Assembly (NCBI GenBank): GCA_010093705.1
Contig: MU006090.1
Location: 500,056 to 564,055, forward strand
Length of the DNA stretch: 64,000 bases
From: Patellaria atrata CBS 101060
Taxonomy: Eukaryota > Ascomycota > Dothideomycetes > Patellariales > Patellariaceae
Direction: 5' to 3'
The notes beneath the pieces are model-generated. The model was not told the origin of the DNA. It ran no database searches and saw nothing but the letters and a program-made list of their open reading frames with translations. Position 1 is the first letter of the stretch, and each line of letters starts with the position of its first letter. Shown here piece by piece: positions 10,693 to 20,887 of this stretch. The position numbers and the translations under genes were made by a program.

Positions 10693-12306
10693 ATGGCTTC
10701 ATTTCCGATAACAAACCCGAAGCTTCAACGAGCGCTGAATATGTCCAAATCGCGCCAAGCAAGCCTGGAGCCTGGTACTACAAAAGATGGAAACGAGAAG
10801 AATACAACGGACGATTCCCTTTTACAACCTGGCACGAAGCCAAAAGAGGAAACTGAAGACTGGAAGTCTTCAAGCACTGGCTCCCGTGGCGCAACACAAT
10901 CATTCTCAGCGGGCAGGAGGTCCAGTCTAGCAGGATCGTCAACACCTTCTTCTCTCAGACGCATGGGTAACAGGGACATTGATCAACAAATGGACAAGAT
11001 GAGCAAGGAAATCTTCGACCTGAAATTGCGTATCACCTTGCAAGAAGAGGACCACGCGAAGATGGCGAAGAAATGGGAGGATGCTGAGGATAGAGCAGAA
11101 ATCGCAGAAGAAAGGGCCGAAAGGCTGGAAGACCGTAACCAAGTATTGGAGACCGAAAATGAGCAACTAAAGAAGAAGCTTGAGGAGATCAAGGAAAGCG
11201 AACTGTTCTTCCAACAGGAAAACACCGAGGTCTTAGGAGCACAGGAGCAAATGGCGGCCGAGCTCAAAGACAGCGAAGATGCTCTTTCCGAAGCAGCGAA
11301 CGTGATCCAGGCTCTCCAAGACAAAGTCGAACAACTGGAAAGGTCCCTTGAGAGTTCCAAGAAGAAGGATCTTCCGCAAGTCTACCAAGCTCCCAGCTTC
11401 TCCCACGACTCCGATTACTTCAGCGCCGCCTCCACCTCAACATCTCCCCACCCGCTCAAGCAACCACGTACCCCCCGCCCTCTCAGCCGCCGCCAGCACA
11501 GTCTCAAAGTCGGCACCCCGCACACTTCCAACAGGGGGAGCGGCGTCGAGAGCAAGACCAGCTCCTCCTCCCTCGGCACGAGCCAGGACAACGAGTCCGT
11601 CTCTTCCTTCACCTGGGACAATGCCAGCAACGCTAGTCCCGCAAAACGCTCGAGCATAGCTCCAACCCAACCCTACAACCCCACTCCTATCACCGGCACC
11701 AGGAACCCAACCCCATCCACCCCCAGCGCCACCACCCGCCGCAACTCCGCCTACGGAATCTCAGCCTCTCAAACCCTCCCGCGCGTTCAACCCCCGCCAA
11801 TACACCGACCATCCTCCACGGTCCCCGAGCCGAAACTAGCAACGCCGCTACCCCTCCGCTCCAACATCCCCCGTCCGGACTCCACGATCCGCACAACCTC
11901 CATACCCACACACACGCGTCCCGCGTCCCTGCAACAACCACCCACACCCACCCTCGCCACGCCAAAGGCCACAGCCACAGCCCCGGCCCCTATCTCCCAC
12001 GCCCTCGACGCCCTCAACCGCAGCCACCCCACCGCCTCCCTCCTCCCCGGTCTCAGGGATCTTCTACCGCCAGACGCGCGCCTGGGCAACGCGCCACTGA
12101 ACTTGCAGCATCGCTCCTCTGCGCCGACGGTTACGACGTTCGACGATGATGTCTTCTCCACCGCGTCGGGGGAGGAGGTGCCGCGACCGCCGCCTAGTGA
12201 GGTTGAGAGCGAGGTTAGTGTCGAGTGGGGTGGGGGGTTGGGGAGGTGGGTGCCGAGGAGGCGGAGGGAGAGTTTGAGGAATTGGATGTTTGATGGGAGG
12301 GGGTAG
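10693..12306 (+). CDS. CM1/centrosomin-motif coiled-coil protein (gamma-tubulin complex anchor type)
   Basis: Intron-free gene of 537 residues. After a Ser/Thr-rich N-terminus comes a helical segment, RDIDQQMDKMSKEIFDLKLR (about residues 94-113), which resembles the CM1 (centrosomin N-terminal motif 1). CM1 proteins such as Mto1, Pcp1 and ApsB use this motif to recruit gamma-tubulin complexes to microtubule-organising centres. A continuous coiled coil rich in Glu/Lys heptads runs to about residue 225. The remaining 310 residues are Pro/Ser/Thr-rich and disordered, ending in a basic RRRRESLRNWMFDG patch. Known Mto1/ApsB proteins are about twice this length, so this is either a short member or a separate fungal CM1 family. 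The ATG at 10693 is the first in frame. The role in microtubule nucleation is inferred from the motif alone. Confidence 0.65.
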   Translation: MASFPITNPKLQRALNMSKSRQASLEPGTTKDGNEKNTTDDSLLQPGTKPKEETEDWKSSSTGSRGATQSFSAGRRSSLAGSSTPSSLRRMGNRDIDQQMDKMSKEIFDLKLRITLQEEDHAKMAKKWEDAEDRAEIAEERAERLEDRNQVLETENEQLKKKLEEIKESELFFQQENTEVLGAQEQMAAELKDSEDALSEAANVIQALQDKVEQLERSLESSKKKDLPQVYQAPSFSHDSDYFSAASTSTSPHPLKQPRTPRPLSRRQHSLKVGTPHTSNRGSGVESKTSSSSLGTSQDNESVSSFTWDNASNASPAKRSSIAPTQPYNPTPITGTRNPTPSTPSATTRRNSAYGISASQTLPRVQPPPIHRPSSTVPEPKLATPLPLRSNIPRPDSTIRTTSIPTHTRPASLQQPPTPTLATPKATATAPAPISHALDALNRSHPTASLLPGLRDLLPPDARLGNAPLNLQHRSSAPTVTTFDDDVFSTASGEEVPRPPPSEVESEVSVEWGGGLGRWVPRRRRESLRNWMFDGRG

Positions 12307-13059
12307 GGTTGGGTTCGGGGTTTGTGGAAGGCAGAGGAGGGGTATAAAAGTCGTTTGGAGGGGTTGTGTGGCGTTTGGGGGTTTTGGGTCTGTTTTTATT
12401 GGTTGTTTGCTGGTGGGGAGCATGGAGATGGACTGGAAAATGGTGTGCGGTTTGTGGTCTGTGGTTTGTTTGGTAGTTTAGGTTGGGATAGATTAATATC
12501 ATCAGTGAGATTCAATAGACCTCGTCTCTTGTGATTTCGTGACCTCCTTTTTCATAACCTCTCTGATACAACTTGACGAAGCAGCCTGGTCAGTAACAAC
12601 CACTTCACTGAAACCCCAATAAAGGTTCGAATATACCATCATTACGATTAATCTGCCGAGGACGGACGTGACTGACTAAAGCTATACTGTGTCCAGTCCA
12701 CACGCATACCCCACACATCCTCCATGCCAACCGTCCCATCCCATCCACAGTAACAAGCAAAACTTCCCATCACTATCATAAAGTAGCAATCCGCTCACCG
12801 CCGAAGCAAGAAACCTCCCCCCCCCCCCCAAAAAAAAAACCCCCCCCCCCCCCCCCCAATTACAATACAGTACAAGAAGCACAACGATGGCAACCATACC
12901 GAATATGAGAGTCATGACCAAAACAAAGAGAACCATAAATGCAAACATTCCCTCGCCCAGAAAAAAAAAATTTCATCAGAAAATAAGAACGTGAAATGGG
13001 ACCTAAACCAGACAATACGAAAGTCAAAAAGCTCCGTTAAGGTGAAATCAGACCAAACA
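12307..13059. other. Convergent 3' spacer with long homopolymer runs
   Basis: Spacer between two convergent genes, so it holds two 3' ends. Frames here are low-complexity. It contains a C13-A10-C18 run (listed separately). I see no gene. Confidence 0.5.
12817..12857. repeat. C13-A10-C18 homopolymer block
   Basis: Runs of 13 C (12817-12829), 10 A (12830-12839) and 18 C (12840-12857) lie back to back in non-coding sequence. Lengths in such runs are often unreliable in sequencing. The G-rich complement could form quadruplex-like structures. Confidence 0.9.
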
Positions 13060-15822
13060 TCAAAGTCCCGAAACCTTGACACTCTCGAAATCCCTCCACC
13101 CCCCCAAACTCCCCCACGCCGCGAGCACATCATCACTAACACTACAACGACCACTAACATGCATACTCTCCCTAATCGGCCCGACATCTCTAGACGTCCT
13201 ATTCGAACTGAACCTCGAATGGCGAGACCGATGCGAAAGTACCGAATCCCTAGACCCAAGGCTAGTCCTACTTTTCATCGAGCGACTGTGGCGCTGATGG
13301 GTCGGTTTACGCTCATCGCACGCGCCATCCAAAGACGAAATTGTAGCTGAAGTGGTCGGAGTAATGGATTTGGCGACGCTGCTTACCGTCGTCGAGCGGC
13401 TTAGGGCTACTTTCTCCTTAAAGTTTTGCAACTCCGCTTCGACTTCGCTGTGGCCGGCATCCTCGTTGGTGCTGGTCTCGCTCCCTGCGACTTTGACGGA
13501 AAGCTCTTCCCCGGCTCGTTGACGAGGTGTAACTGGTGACGGGAGAGGAGAGACGTGACTGGTGGTTGTGGGAGTTGTTAATGCGGGAGGGAGGAGATCA
13601 ATGGGAGAAAAAGCTAGAGACGGGGAGAGGCGAGGGGCTATTGAGTTAGGTGAGTCTGACCTAGGATTAGGAAGGAAAGAGGGCGTCGAAGCCGGGGATG
13701 AATTTTCCAGGAGAATGTTCGTCACATTCGACTTTGTTCTGGGACTATCGGTTGTGTCTATGGGGGATGAGGCTCCCTCTTTACCCCCTAGGATGGAACT
13801 CTGTCTTGACTGGATAGATGGAGCACCAGAAGAGGGGAAAGGAAACGAGGACATAATATCTGAGGTTATAGTGGGACTATCCATGGTAAGGAATCCTGAA
13901 GTCCGAATATCTTCTTTGTGAGGTAATGCAACAGCAGCTGGCTTTGACCGACCTTGTTTCAGAGCGGTCTTATAACCTTCGCTAAAGTTTTGCTCAGCCA
14001 TAGCGGCACGTTTCCGCCTCATCATCTCAAGCAAAGCTTCCTCCTCCTCTGTTACGGCCATAAGTTTATGTTGGTCACCGTGTAATCGAGGTTCACTCTT
14101 CGTAGTATAACTGCTTCGTCCACTTTTCGAGCTCAGTGTCGGCGACATTGGAGCTGTCAACCGGGTATTGGAGGTATGAGGGCGATCCACATCCTCTGGT
14201 ATGGATGAAGGTTGCCGAGTATGCCCACTCCGTTTGCTTCGATGTCTTGGAGGTATAGGAGTACTTCTATTCGAAAAGTTTGGAATATCAGAATTCCCAA
14301 AAGTTGATGCAGACTGTATGCTTGAAACAGAGTTCTGTCGCCACGGAGGATTTTGTGCGGTCTGCCAGCTTGGACTTCGAGCTTTTACATCTATCGACTG
14401 AGCTTTCCCGATCACGATTTCCCCTTCAGTGTCACTAAGTATAGCAATGCTATCTCTTATTGGCTCTCGGTACGGCGCGGTATTCTCACATTCTTCGTCA
14501 GACGAGGAGAACGAAAGTATACTCTGATTTTGCAGGTTTGAGTGAGACAGTTTGCTTTCTTTAGTTGCATGACTAGACGTAGATCCTTGGCTAGGATGTC
14601 GACGGGAAGCAAGATGCCGGTTTGAGGATAAATGATCTCCTGTCCGGCTTCCTCGTGATGGACTCGGTGAAATCTGGACCTTCTTTACGTTTGAAGAAAT
14701 TGGTGCCGGTTTGCTCCAGGATGTCTTATGGAGGTGATTCTGGGGTTGATTATTGTTACTCACTTGGATCCGAGGCACTTGTGAGACAGATCTTTCTGGT
14801 TGCTGTTCCACTTCATCATCTTCGTCATCTTCATCGTCCCAGCCTTCGAACCAATGCTGTATACCGCGTGGTGGACGACGAACATTGACCTTTGCATTAT
14901 CATATTGATCTCTCTCGACAGATCTTTGCCGTACGGCTTGCTGTGCAATTTCCCGGGAAGGTTTCTTTTGCAGTTTTCCACTTCTCGGGGGAACAGATTG
15001 AGCTCCAGGACTAAGTTTCGGGGGATGACGAGGGAAGTACTCAGAAGCAACAGATAAAGCCGACGGAGAATTCACAAACTTAGTTGGTGAAAGAAGGTTC
15101 CCGGCCGTGGGTTTCGTGGGAGTAGGGAATAGTTTTGAGAGATCTAATTTTGCTGGCCGCTTCCTTTTACTCGTATCTGAATCGAAACTCGTCTCTATAC
15201 TCAACGGACTTTTTGCTGGTTCGAAGTGTTGACCTTCGTATGGTGTTGCGGAGTCGGGTATCGGCGGATAGCCCTTCCGTAGTGCCCTATCTCTCACGGC
15301 GGAATTCGATGTTTGCTGCGACACCAAAAGCGGTGATTTCTTCGCATCGTAGTATGACCGTAACGTTGAAGAAGATCCGTGATTTCGTATTTCTCGAGTA
15401 GTGTCACTCGGGATTGAGGGAGTTATCGTACTACCGGTACCGCCCGCCGCACCTAACAGATTGGAGGATGCTTTGTGTTGAAGGCTCTGCCATCTCGGAG
15501 GGAGTACGAGGTCTTCTGGTGATACTGGATTATATCTTTCAGTGTAATCCGACTCGTAACTAGCTTCGGACGTGGCTACAGTAGTATGACTTCCTCTTCT
15601 CCCTGGAGGTGCCGGAGTGCTCGATCCTCTTCGGCTTGATGGTTGGCTGGGCAGATTGGTAGCACCTAACAGTCTTTCCGCCTTATTTGTGGGTCTTGTG
15701 CCTTCATCTACGCGTGAGTTGTACGTCGATGATGAGCGTGAGATGTCTTTTTCGCCATGGTCTTTTGCTGCATGTGATTTGCGACCCGGTATAGGGAAGG
15801 AAAACATAGAAGATCGGCCCAT
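13060..15822 (-). CDS. Large disordered Ser-rich fungal protein of unknown function
   Basis: Single-exon gene of 920 residues starting at an ATG at 15822. I do not recognise a catalytic or binding domain. The protein is rich in Ser, Pro, Arg and Thr, with many SP/TP sites that could be phosphorylated. The least simple segment is RRPPRGIQHWFEGWDDEDDE (about residues 313-332), an aromatic and acidic block that stands out from its surroundings and may be the conserved core. A short helical segment, TEEEEALLEMMRRKRAAMAEQ, lies near residue 590. The C-terminus (GGWRDFESVKVSGL) is also non-repetitive. There is no signal peptide or membrane span. The uninterrupted length and even codon texture make it a real gene; the function is unknown. 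Confidence 0.8.
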   Translation of the reverse strand: MGRSSMFSFPIPGRKSHAAKDHGEKDISRSSSTYNSRVDEGTRPTNKAERLLGATNLPSQPSSRRGSSTPAPPGRRGSHTTVATSEASYESDYTERYNPVSPEDLVLPPRWQSLQHKASSNLLGAAGGTGSTITPSIPSDTTREIRNHGSSSTLRSYYDAKKSPLLVSQQTSNSAVRDRALRKGYPPIPDSATPYEGQHFEPAKSPLSIETSFDSDTSKRKRPAKLDLSKLFPTPTKPTAGNLLSPTKFVNSPSALSVASEYFPRHPPKLSPGAQSVPPRSGKLQKKPSREIAQQAVRQRSVERDQYDNAKVNVRRPPRGIQHWFEGWDDEDDEDDEVEQQPERSVSQVPRIQVSNNNQPQNHLHKTSWSKPAPISSNVKKVQISPSPSRGSRTGDHLSSNRHLASRRHPSQGSTSSHATKESKLSHSNLQNQSILSFSSSDEECENTAPYREPIRDSIAILSDTEGEIVIGKAQSIDVKARSPSWQTAQNPPWRQNSVSSIQSASTFGNSDIPNFSNRSTPIPPRHRSKRSGHTRQPSSIPEDVDRPHTSNTRLTAPMSPTLSSKSGRSSYTTKSEPRLHGDQHKLMAVTEEEEALLEMMRRKRAAMAEQNFSEGYKTALKQGRSKPAAVALPHKEDIRTSGFLTMDSPTITSDIMSSFPFPSSGAPSIQSRQSSILGGKEGASSPIDTTDSPRTKSNVTNILLENSSPASTPSFLPNPRSDSPNSIAPRLSPSLAFSPIDLLPPALTTPTTTSHVSPLPSPVTPRQRAGEELSVKVAGSETSTNEDAGHSEVEAELQNFKEKVALSRSTTVSSVAKSITPTTSATISSLDGACDERKPTHQRHSRSMKSRTSLGSRDSVLSHRSRHSRFSSNRTSRDVGPIRESMHVSGRCSVSDDVLAAWGSLGGWRDFESVKVSGL

Positions 15823-17994
15823 TGCGATTGTTGTTCATGCAGTTATCCTTTGGGCCTTGGGACGTGGGATAACAAAGTCGTATTGCACAGGACACAAGGC
15901 GGCGGGAATGCAGCTTATAATTGAACGTCAGCGAAGGTACTGGGAGCGAAACAAACACCTACAGCTTCAAATTTCTCAAGTTCTGAAGCAGCTTGTAACG
16001 GTACACTGCATGGCGCGGCGTTGCACTTCTATACAGACAGATCGATTGGTCTCCAGGCTAGAACGAATGTCCGTACCCGTAAAAAGGGTCATGCAGCGCT
16101 GGTGTGTGTACCTGCAGCTTGAAGTTCTCCTATTCCCCGCTCTTTCCGATAAACCCTTGTTGCTGCTCTAGGAAAGCAACACACCCTTTCATGTGCCAGA
16201 CGGGGCGAGACGACGAGACGTGGAGATGTATATCTTTCTCAGAGAATGGGAAAGGGGATATGGGGAAGCATCTGAGGTCACAGCGGCTCAGATGAATGAT
16301 CAAGACGGGAAGGAGTGAGGGAGGGAGTTGAGAAAGTGAAAGTGCGCGTGTGGCTTCCCTTAAGCTGGCTCATCCCAGCAGTAACATCTTCAATGCCAGG
16401 AGAAATTTTGCTAGATGGAATTCATGAAAACCCTTGAATCAAGGTGACCCCAAGCACAAATTCATCCGAGCGTGGTCAAGATTTGGTCGATAATGCCGGT
16501 CTAGCGACGGGAGAGAGTCATGGTTAGATGTGAGATGCCGCAATAACAAATTACGAATTGATACGCCTATTTTACGCCCCATCCTTGATCTTCCTCCAAA
16601 GTTGGCTAATCGAGAAGAAGTCTACCAGCATTATCATTCATGCTATTGAATCTTGTTTCTTCAGTACTTCTTGCGGGGAGGGCCAAGTGATAATAATGTC
16701 CTTAATAATGGCATCTTGCTCTCCTTTCGAGACGACTCGAACTGCATGTCTTGTCCCTCCTGGTCTGTGTAGCCCGGCGTCAGGGGCAGTCCAAGCGCGA
16801 CAATAAGACGCTACGCTATGCATTACTACGGTAAGTATGAAGTTGTGAAAGTCAAGACAAAGCAAGACAAAGGAGAAACCAAAAGTTTTGGCAGGAGCGA
16901 CAAGCCGTCAGGGAAAGAGCCGACAGAGCCAAACCAGGAAAGCTCGAAGCCCATGATCTGCAATTCTGGCATCTGCCCGAATTGCGACTAGACCCTACGC
17001 CATGAATATCCCAGCTTCGCTCCTTCCTCCCGATTTGAGCAAGATGTTCAGAGTTTCGACTCCCTCTTTATCAGCGACAGGTCAACGTCGTGCAGTACAG
17101 TACCTACATGCGCGACAACTGCATTTCACACCTGCAGAATGCAGAGGCACGCTGTTGTCCAGTCAAGCGTTTCCACATTCACTCGAGACATTCATGCGAG
17201 AGGAGAGAAAACTTTCTCCAGCTACGAGTCTTCGGAATGGCTCCGACTCGAGAGTTTTGAAGTTATTGAAACGATCGTGACGATGCGTAGCTTACCATCT
17301 TTCGGCCCTTTTGGCTTGTCCAGCCCTTTAGTAAGATTCAGTGGTTGATAAAAAGGAAGTCGTCATTGGCCAATAATGTTCGAAATATATTCGGAGATAT
17401 CGTATCTTCAGGGGTTAAGCGTCCACTTCCGACCAAATGTAGGTAAGAGGCTTGTGCGTAAGGATTCGTCTTTGTAGATCCGCCATCGATTCATTCCGAC
17501 GAACTATCGTTCACACTCACGACACTGCTTTGCGATCGATGTTCACATCAGGGCGACATCATCAAAAGTTCATGATCGTATGTTCCCCTTAAGCCTCTAG
17601 CTTAGTGGATATCTTCTCCTTGTGTTGTTCTCTCATTGAGACCTACTTGATCCCGCGGATTTCCCGTCGTAAAATAATATCTGGTACCAGCTTTCAGTAC
17701 CTTAGGATGACATGATTTGCATTGTCGATATTTGTTACATGGGATACCCGATACTATGGCACAACCAAATATGACACGCCAAATGCCCCATGAGCAACTG
17801 TGCCCTTCTAACTAAGATACAAAATGCCTATTTCATGGAATCCCGGAACGAATCGTGGGGACTTGATTTTATGATACCAGTTGAAACAGTATTAAATGCA
17901 GACAATCTGTATTTCGTGAAGAGATATGGACGTAAGTGGACTGTTAGGGTAATCTAGATAAACACAAGTATCTATCAAGATGACACACAGGCGC
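15823..17994. other. 2.2-kb spacer, no gene seen
   Basis: Region between the start of the 920-residue gene and the 3' end of HOP1, both on the minus strand. It should hold the promoter and leader of the former. Two plus-strand frames (16558-16806 and 17002-17280) have no recognisable motif and no splice-supported extension. No RNA gene or repeat was recognised. Confidence 0.45.
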
Positions 17995-20887
17995 TCAAAG
18001 CGAGCGCATAGATTCCGGTACTGGACTTGAGGAAGGTATATGTCCTATATTGACAAGATCCTTTGTCATGCTGCTTCTGAAACGCTTCTTCGAGCGGGGA
18101 GTCTTGCCGGAAGTCTTATCGAGAGTGTTCTGCTTCTCCTCCCGGTTCCGCTTTCTGACCGGTGTCACCGGCTTGGGATCGGGCGCGGCTTTCGAATATT
18201 CATACCGACGCAGTGAATACCGACTGGGTGTGGATGAAGTGAAGGTGACCTCTTTCGACGCTTGATTAATCTCTGGCTGGGATTGGGTACGGCCAGATGC
18301 TCTTTTGTCTACCGGAGGAGATGTTATATCCATGTCCACATCTTGAGTAATCTGCTGTGAAGCAGTTATACCAGTATCTTTTCGACTTGTCTCCGTGTGT
18401 TCTAAGACCGGATTCTCGACAATATCAAACTACACAACAAGATTATGCATCAGAATAAGTAGGGTTTCTTGCTAAAGGTAGACTCACATGGTGTGCAACC
18501 TTGGCCATCGGATCGAAGTATTCTTCAAGCATACGGGAGAAACGATCTGTTTCTGGAAGAACGGCATGGAATTTGGGAAGGCCGCGTTTGTTGAAGTTCT
18601 TGTGTTTAGAGCCTGAAGTGGCAACGAGATACCCTTTCCGACGCAAATGTGACGCAACATCCGCAGCTACTTGAGCATTGCATTCTGCAATCGTTAGGAT
18701 GCTTGGACAGATTACACTAGACCATAGAAACTTACTAAGCTCTTTCGCGAAATCACGGTCGTTATTGTAGCCGTGTGCTTCAAGAATGCGCATGCCCCTT
18801 CGTAGTAACGCAGTGCTCTTCATCTCATGGAGAAGTGGCAGCTCTTTTCCAAGGATGCATTTGTAACAAGCATAAAGTTTTGGAATTCGAGGGTCTTTTG
18901 CCCCTCGGTAACCGTAGCAATGCAAGTGTTGCCATGTGTCACAAAATTCACAGTTGATCTATTGCATAAATTAGTAGTGAAAGGAGTGAAAGCATGAGAA
19001 ATATCAAACCATATCGTCATCCTCTTCTGCAGATCCACATTCACAATCTATCTTATCTTCGCAATTGATAGGTACAGCTCGCATCCTGCTAGATGGGACT
19101 GGGCTAAACCGACGAGGTCGCTTTAATTTGAGGCTGTTGAGTTCATCAAGGACTCTTTGAGATAGACGAAGGGCGCTCCCTGCAAATTCTCTTTCTGGTT
19201 CACTCTGCAAATTCCTAGTTTGAGTCTCAAGTGGTTGAGTTGGCTCTAAACTTTGCGGTTCAGGTGAGGATAACAGCTATGGTGCATTAGCAGGTTAATG
19301 AAGCCTTTGCTAGATTTTTGTATACACACCATGCGTCGTAGACCCTCCCGCATAGCAAGATCCTCGGTCAATTGGGTAGAGTCCTGGGCTTCATCGGAAA
19401 GATCTTTCAAGCTATCTACTTGCGCTGACGGAGGTTGAATGACAGCACTTTCTTTCGGTGCCTCATTTGGACTCTTGCTGATTAGAGCACTCTCGTCGAC
19501 CATGTTGGCATCGAAGTCATCCTGGGTTACTTGCTCGGAATGTTCCTGCCTTGTCTTTCCGCAAGTTTCTGCGTCCTCGCTTGCGGTATTTGGTGTCGGC
19601 GCCTCATCCAATGTGAGCTGGTCCAGCATCTCGATGTCAATTGCGTCTTGCCTGTCTGCTTTGTCCTTGTATGGTAGATCGTTTGGAATGGCATCACAGG
19701 TAACCTCCTCTCTGGTACGTTTTGCAGGCTGGGAATTCAGCAGATGGGAAACCTTTAGACTTACACTAAGGGCCCAATTCCATTAGTGAACCGGATTCTT
19801 AGATAATATTATGACTCTAATGAACAATGAGGAACGTACACGTGGAAGCCTGCGTCCATAGATCCACATGATTGAACTTGTTTATGCCATTCGTTGGACT
19901 GAGGGAAGAGTATTGAATTGTTCATTGAGGGCTGAAATCCATGAGGCTCATACGTTGGATCACAGTCTTCAGTGTAGAACAGATGCATCTTCAGGAAACG
20001 TGAGTCTACGCGCAGAACAGTTAGTTCAGATTGAGGACAACTGATGACGGTACTCACCAGGAAGATCAGGTAGCGTGTTACAAAGCGTAATAATACGACG
20101 AACAAACATCTGAAGGCTATGTTGAGCAGTCCTAACAGTCACGATTTCTCCGCTCGATGATTGCATATCTAATCCGATGAGTTCGTTGTTATTTTGAGCA
20201 TCTTTTCTATAACTGAAAGTGAACGTATAGGATTCCATGACCTGGGATGGGTTGCTGGCGTCTTCGAAGATACTCAACTGTAACGCACGCAGTGCATTCT
20301 TCTTTAAAGCTTCGAATGCACCGATCTCCTAAGCGTGAATTAGTTGGACATCCTAAGTATAAAGGCTAGGGAGTGAAGGAGATGCACCAGCCAATTAAGA
20401 AACATGTCCACACTTTCTAATCGTCCCCTGCGAAGTACTCTGAACGAGGTCCCTTTACGTCCAGGTTTCTTCTTCGTAAGAACTCTCCCAGCCGCAAAGT
20501 CTCTGTACGAGACGTGAATATCTGAAGTCTCATAACCCTGTTCATCAAAGCAAAACTCAGGAAAGAGGTTCCTGTTGAATCAGCGAGTGTCTCTCTAGCA
20601 AAAATTCCTAGGTGCCCACCTAAGGTACGAAAGGCAACTGATCTATGACTAGTGTTAATCTCCGACTGAGAAAAAGGTATGGGAGAACCTACCGAACCGT
20701 TGAGAAGGGTCTGAACGACTTCCGTACTCTGATGCTGTTTGATCGCGATATTGGAAGAGCGCTGTTCAACTGCTATAGCGCCTTCCTTCTGAACTGTGGC
20801 AGTGCCAGTAGACTGCTTTGGACGGACGGACTGTATTGTCCCATGTGTTGTTTTCGTATCCATCTTGGGCGCTTGTTTGCGGGTCAT
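17995..20887 (-). CDS. HOP1: Meiotic chromosome-axis HORMA protein Hop1
   Basis: Meiosis-specific axis protein that recruits Red1/Mek1 signalling and promotes double-strand breaks between homologues. Ten exons (20887-20693, 20642-20620, 20571-20388, 20328-20058, 20005-19840, 19765-19330, 19276-19010, 18958-18736, 18684-18488, 18429-17995) join in frame to 798 residues. The second exon is only 23 bases. Spliced, the N-terminal HORMA domain (about residues 50-285) reads SCLSYLRNLFPEFCFDEQGY, then SVDMFLNWLEIGAFEALKKN, then MHLFYTEDC and DAGFHV. A PHD-type zinc finger lies at about residues 503-548 (CEC, CEFC, HLHC, CYKC). It is followed by a helical segment (MRILEAHGY then VAADVASHLRRKGYLV) that fits the winged-helix part of the Hop1 chromatin-binding region. 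The basic C-terminal tail could hold a closure motif, which I could not pinpoint. The HORMA plus PHD order is diagnostic for fungal Hop1. Confidence 0.96.

Noticed and set aside
16558-17280. Two plus-strand frames in the spacer before HOP1
   Set aside because: No motif, no splice-supported extension and composition typical of random frames.
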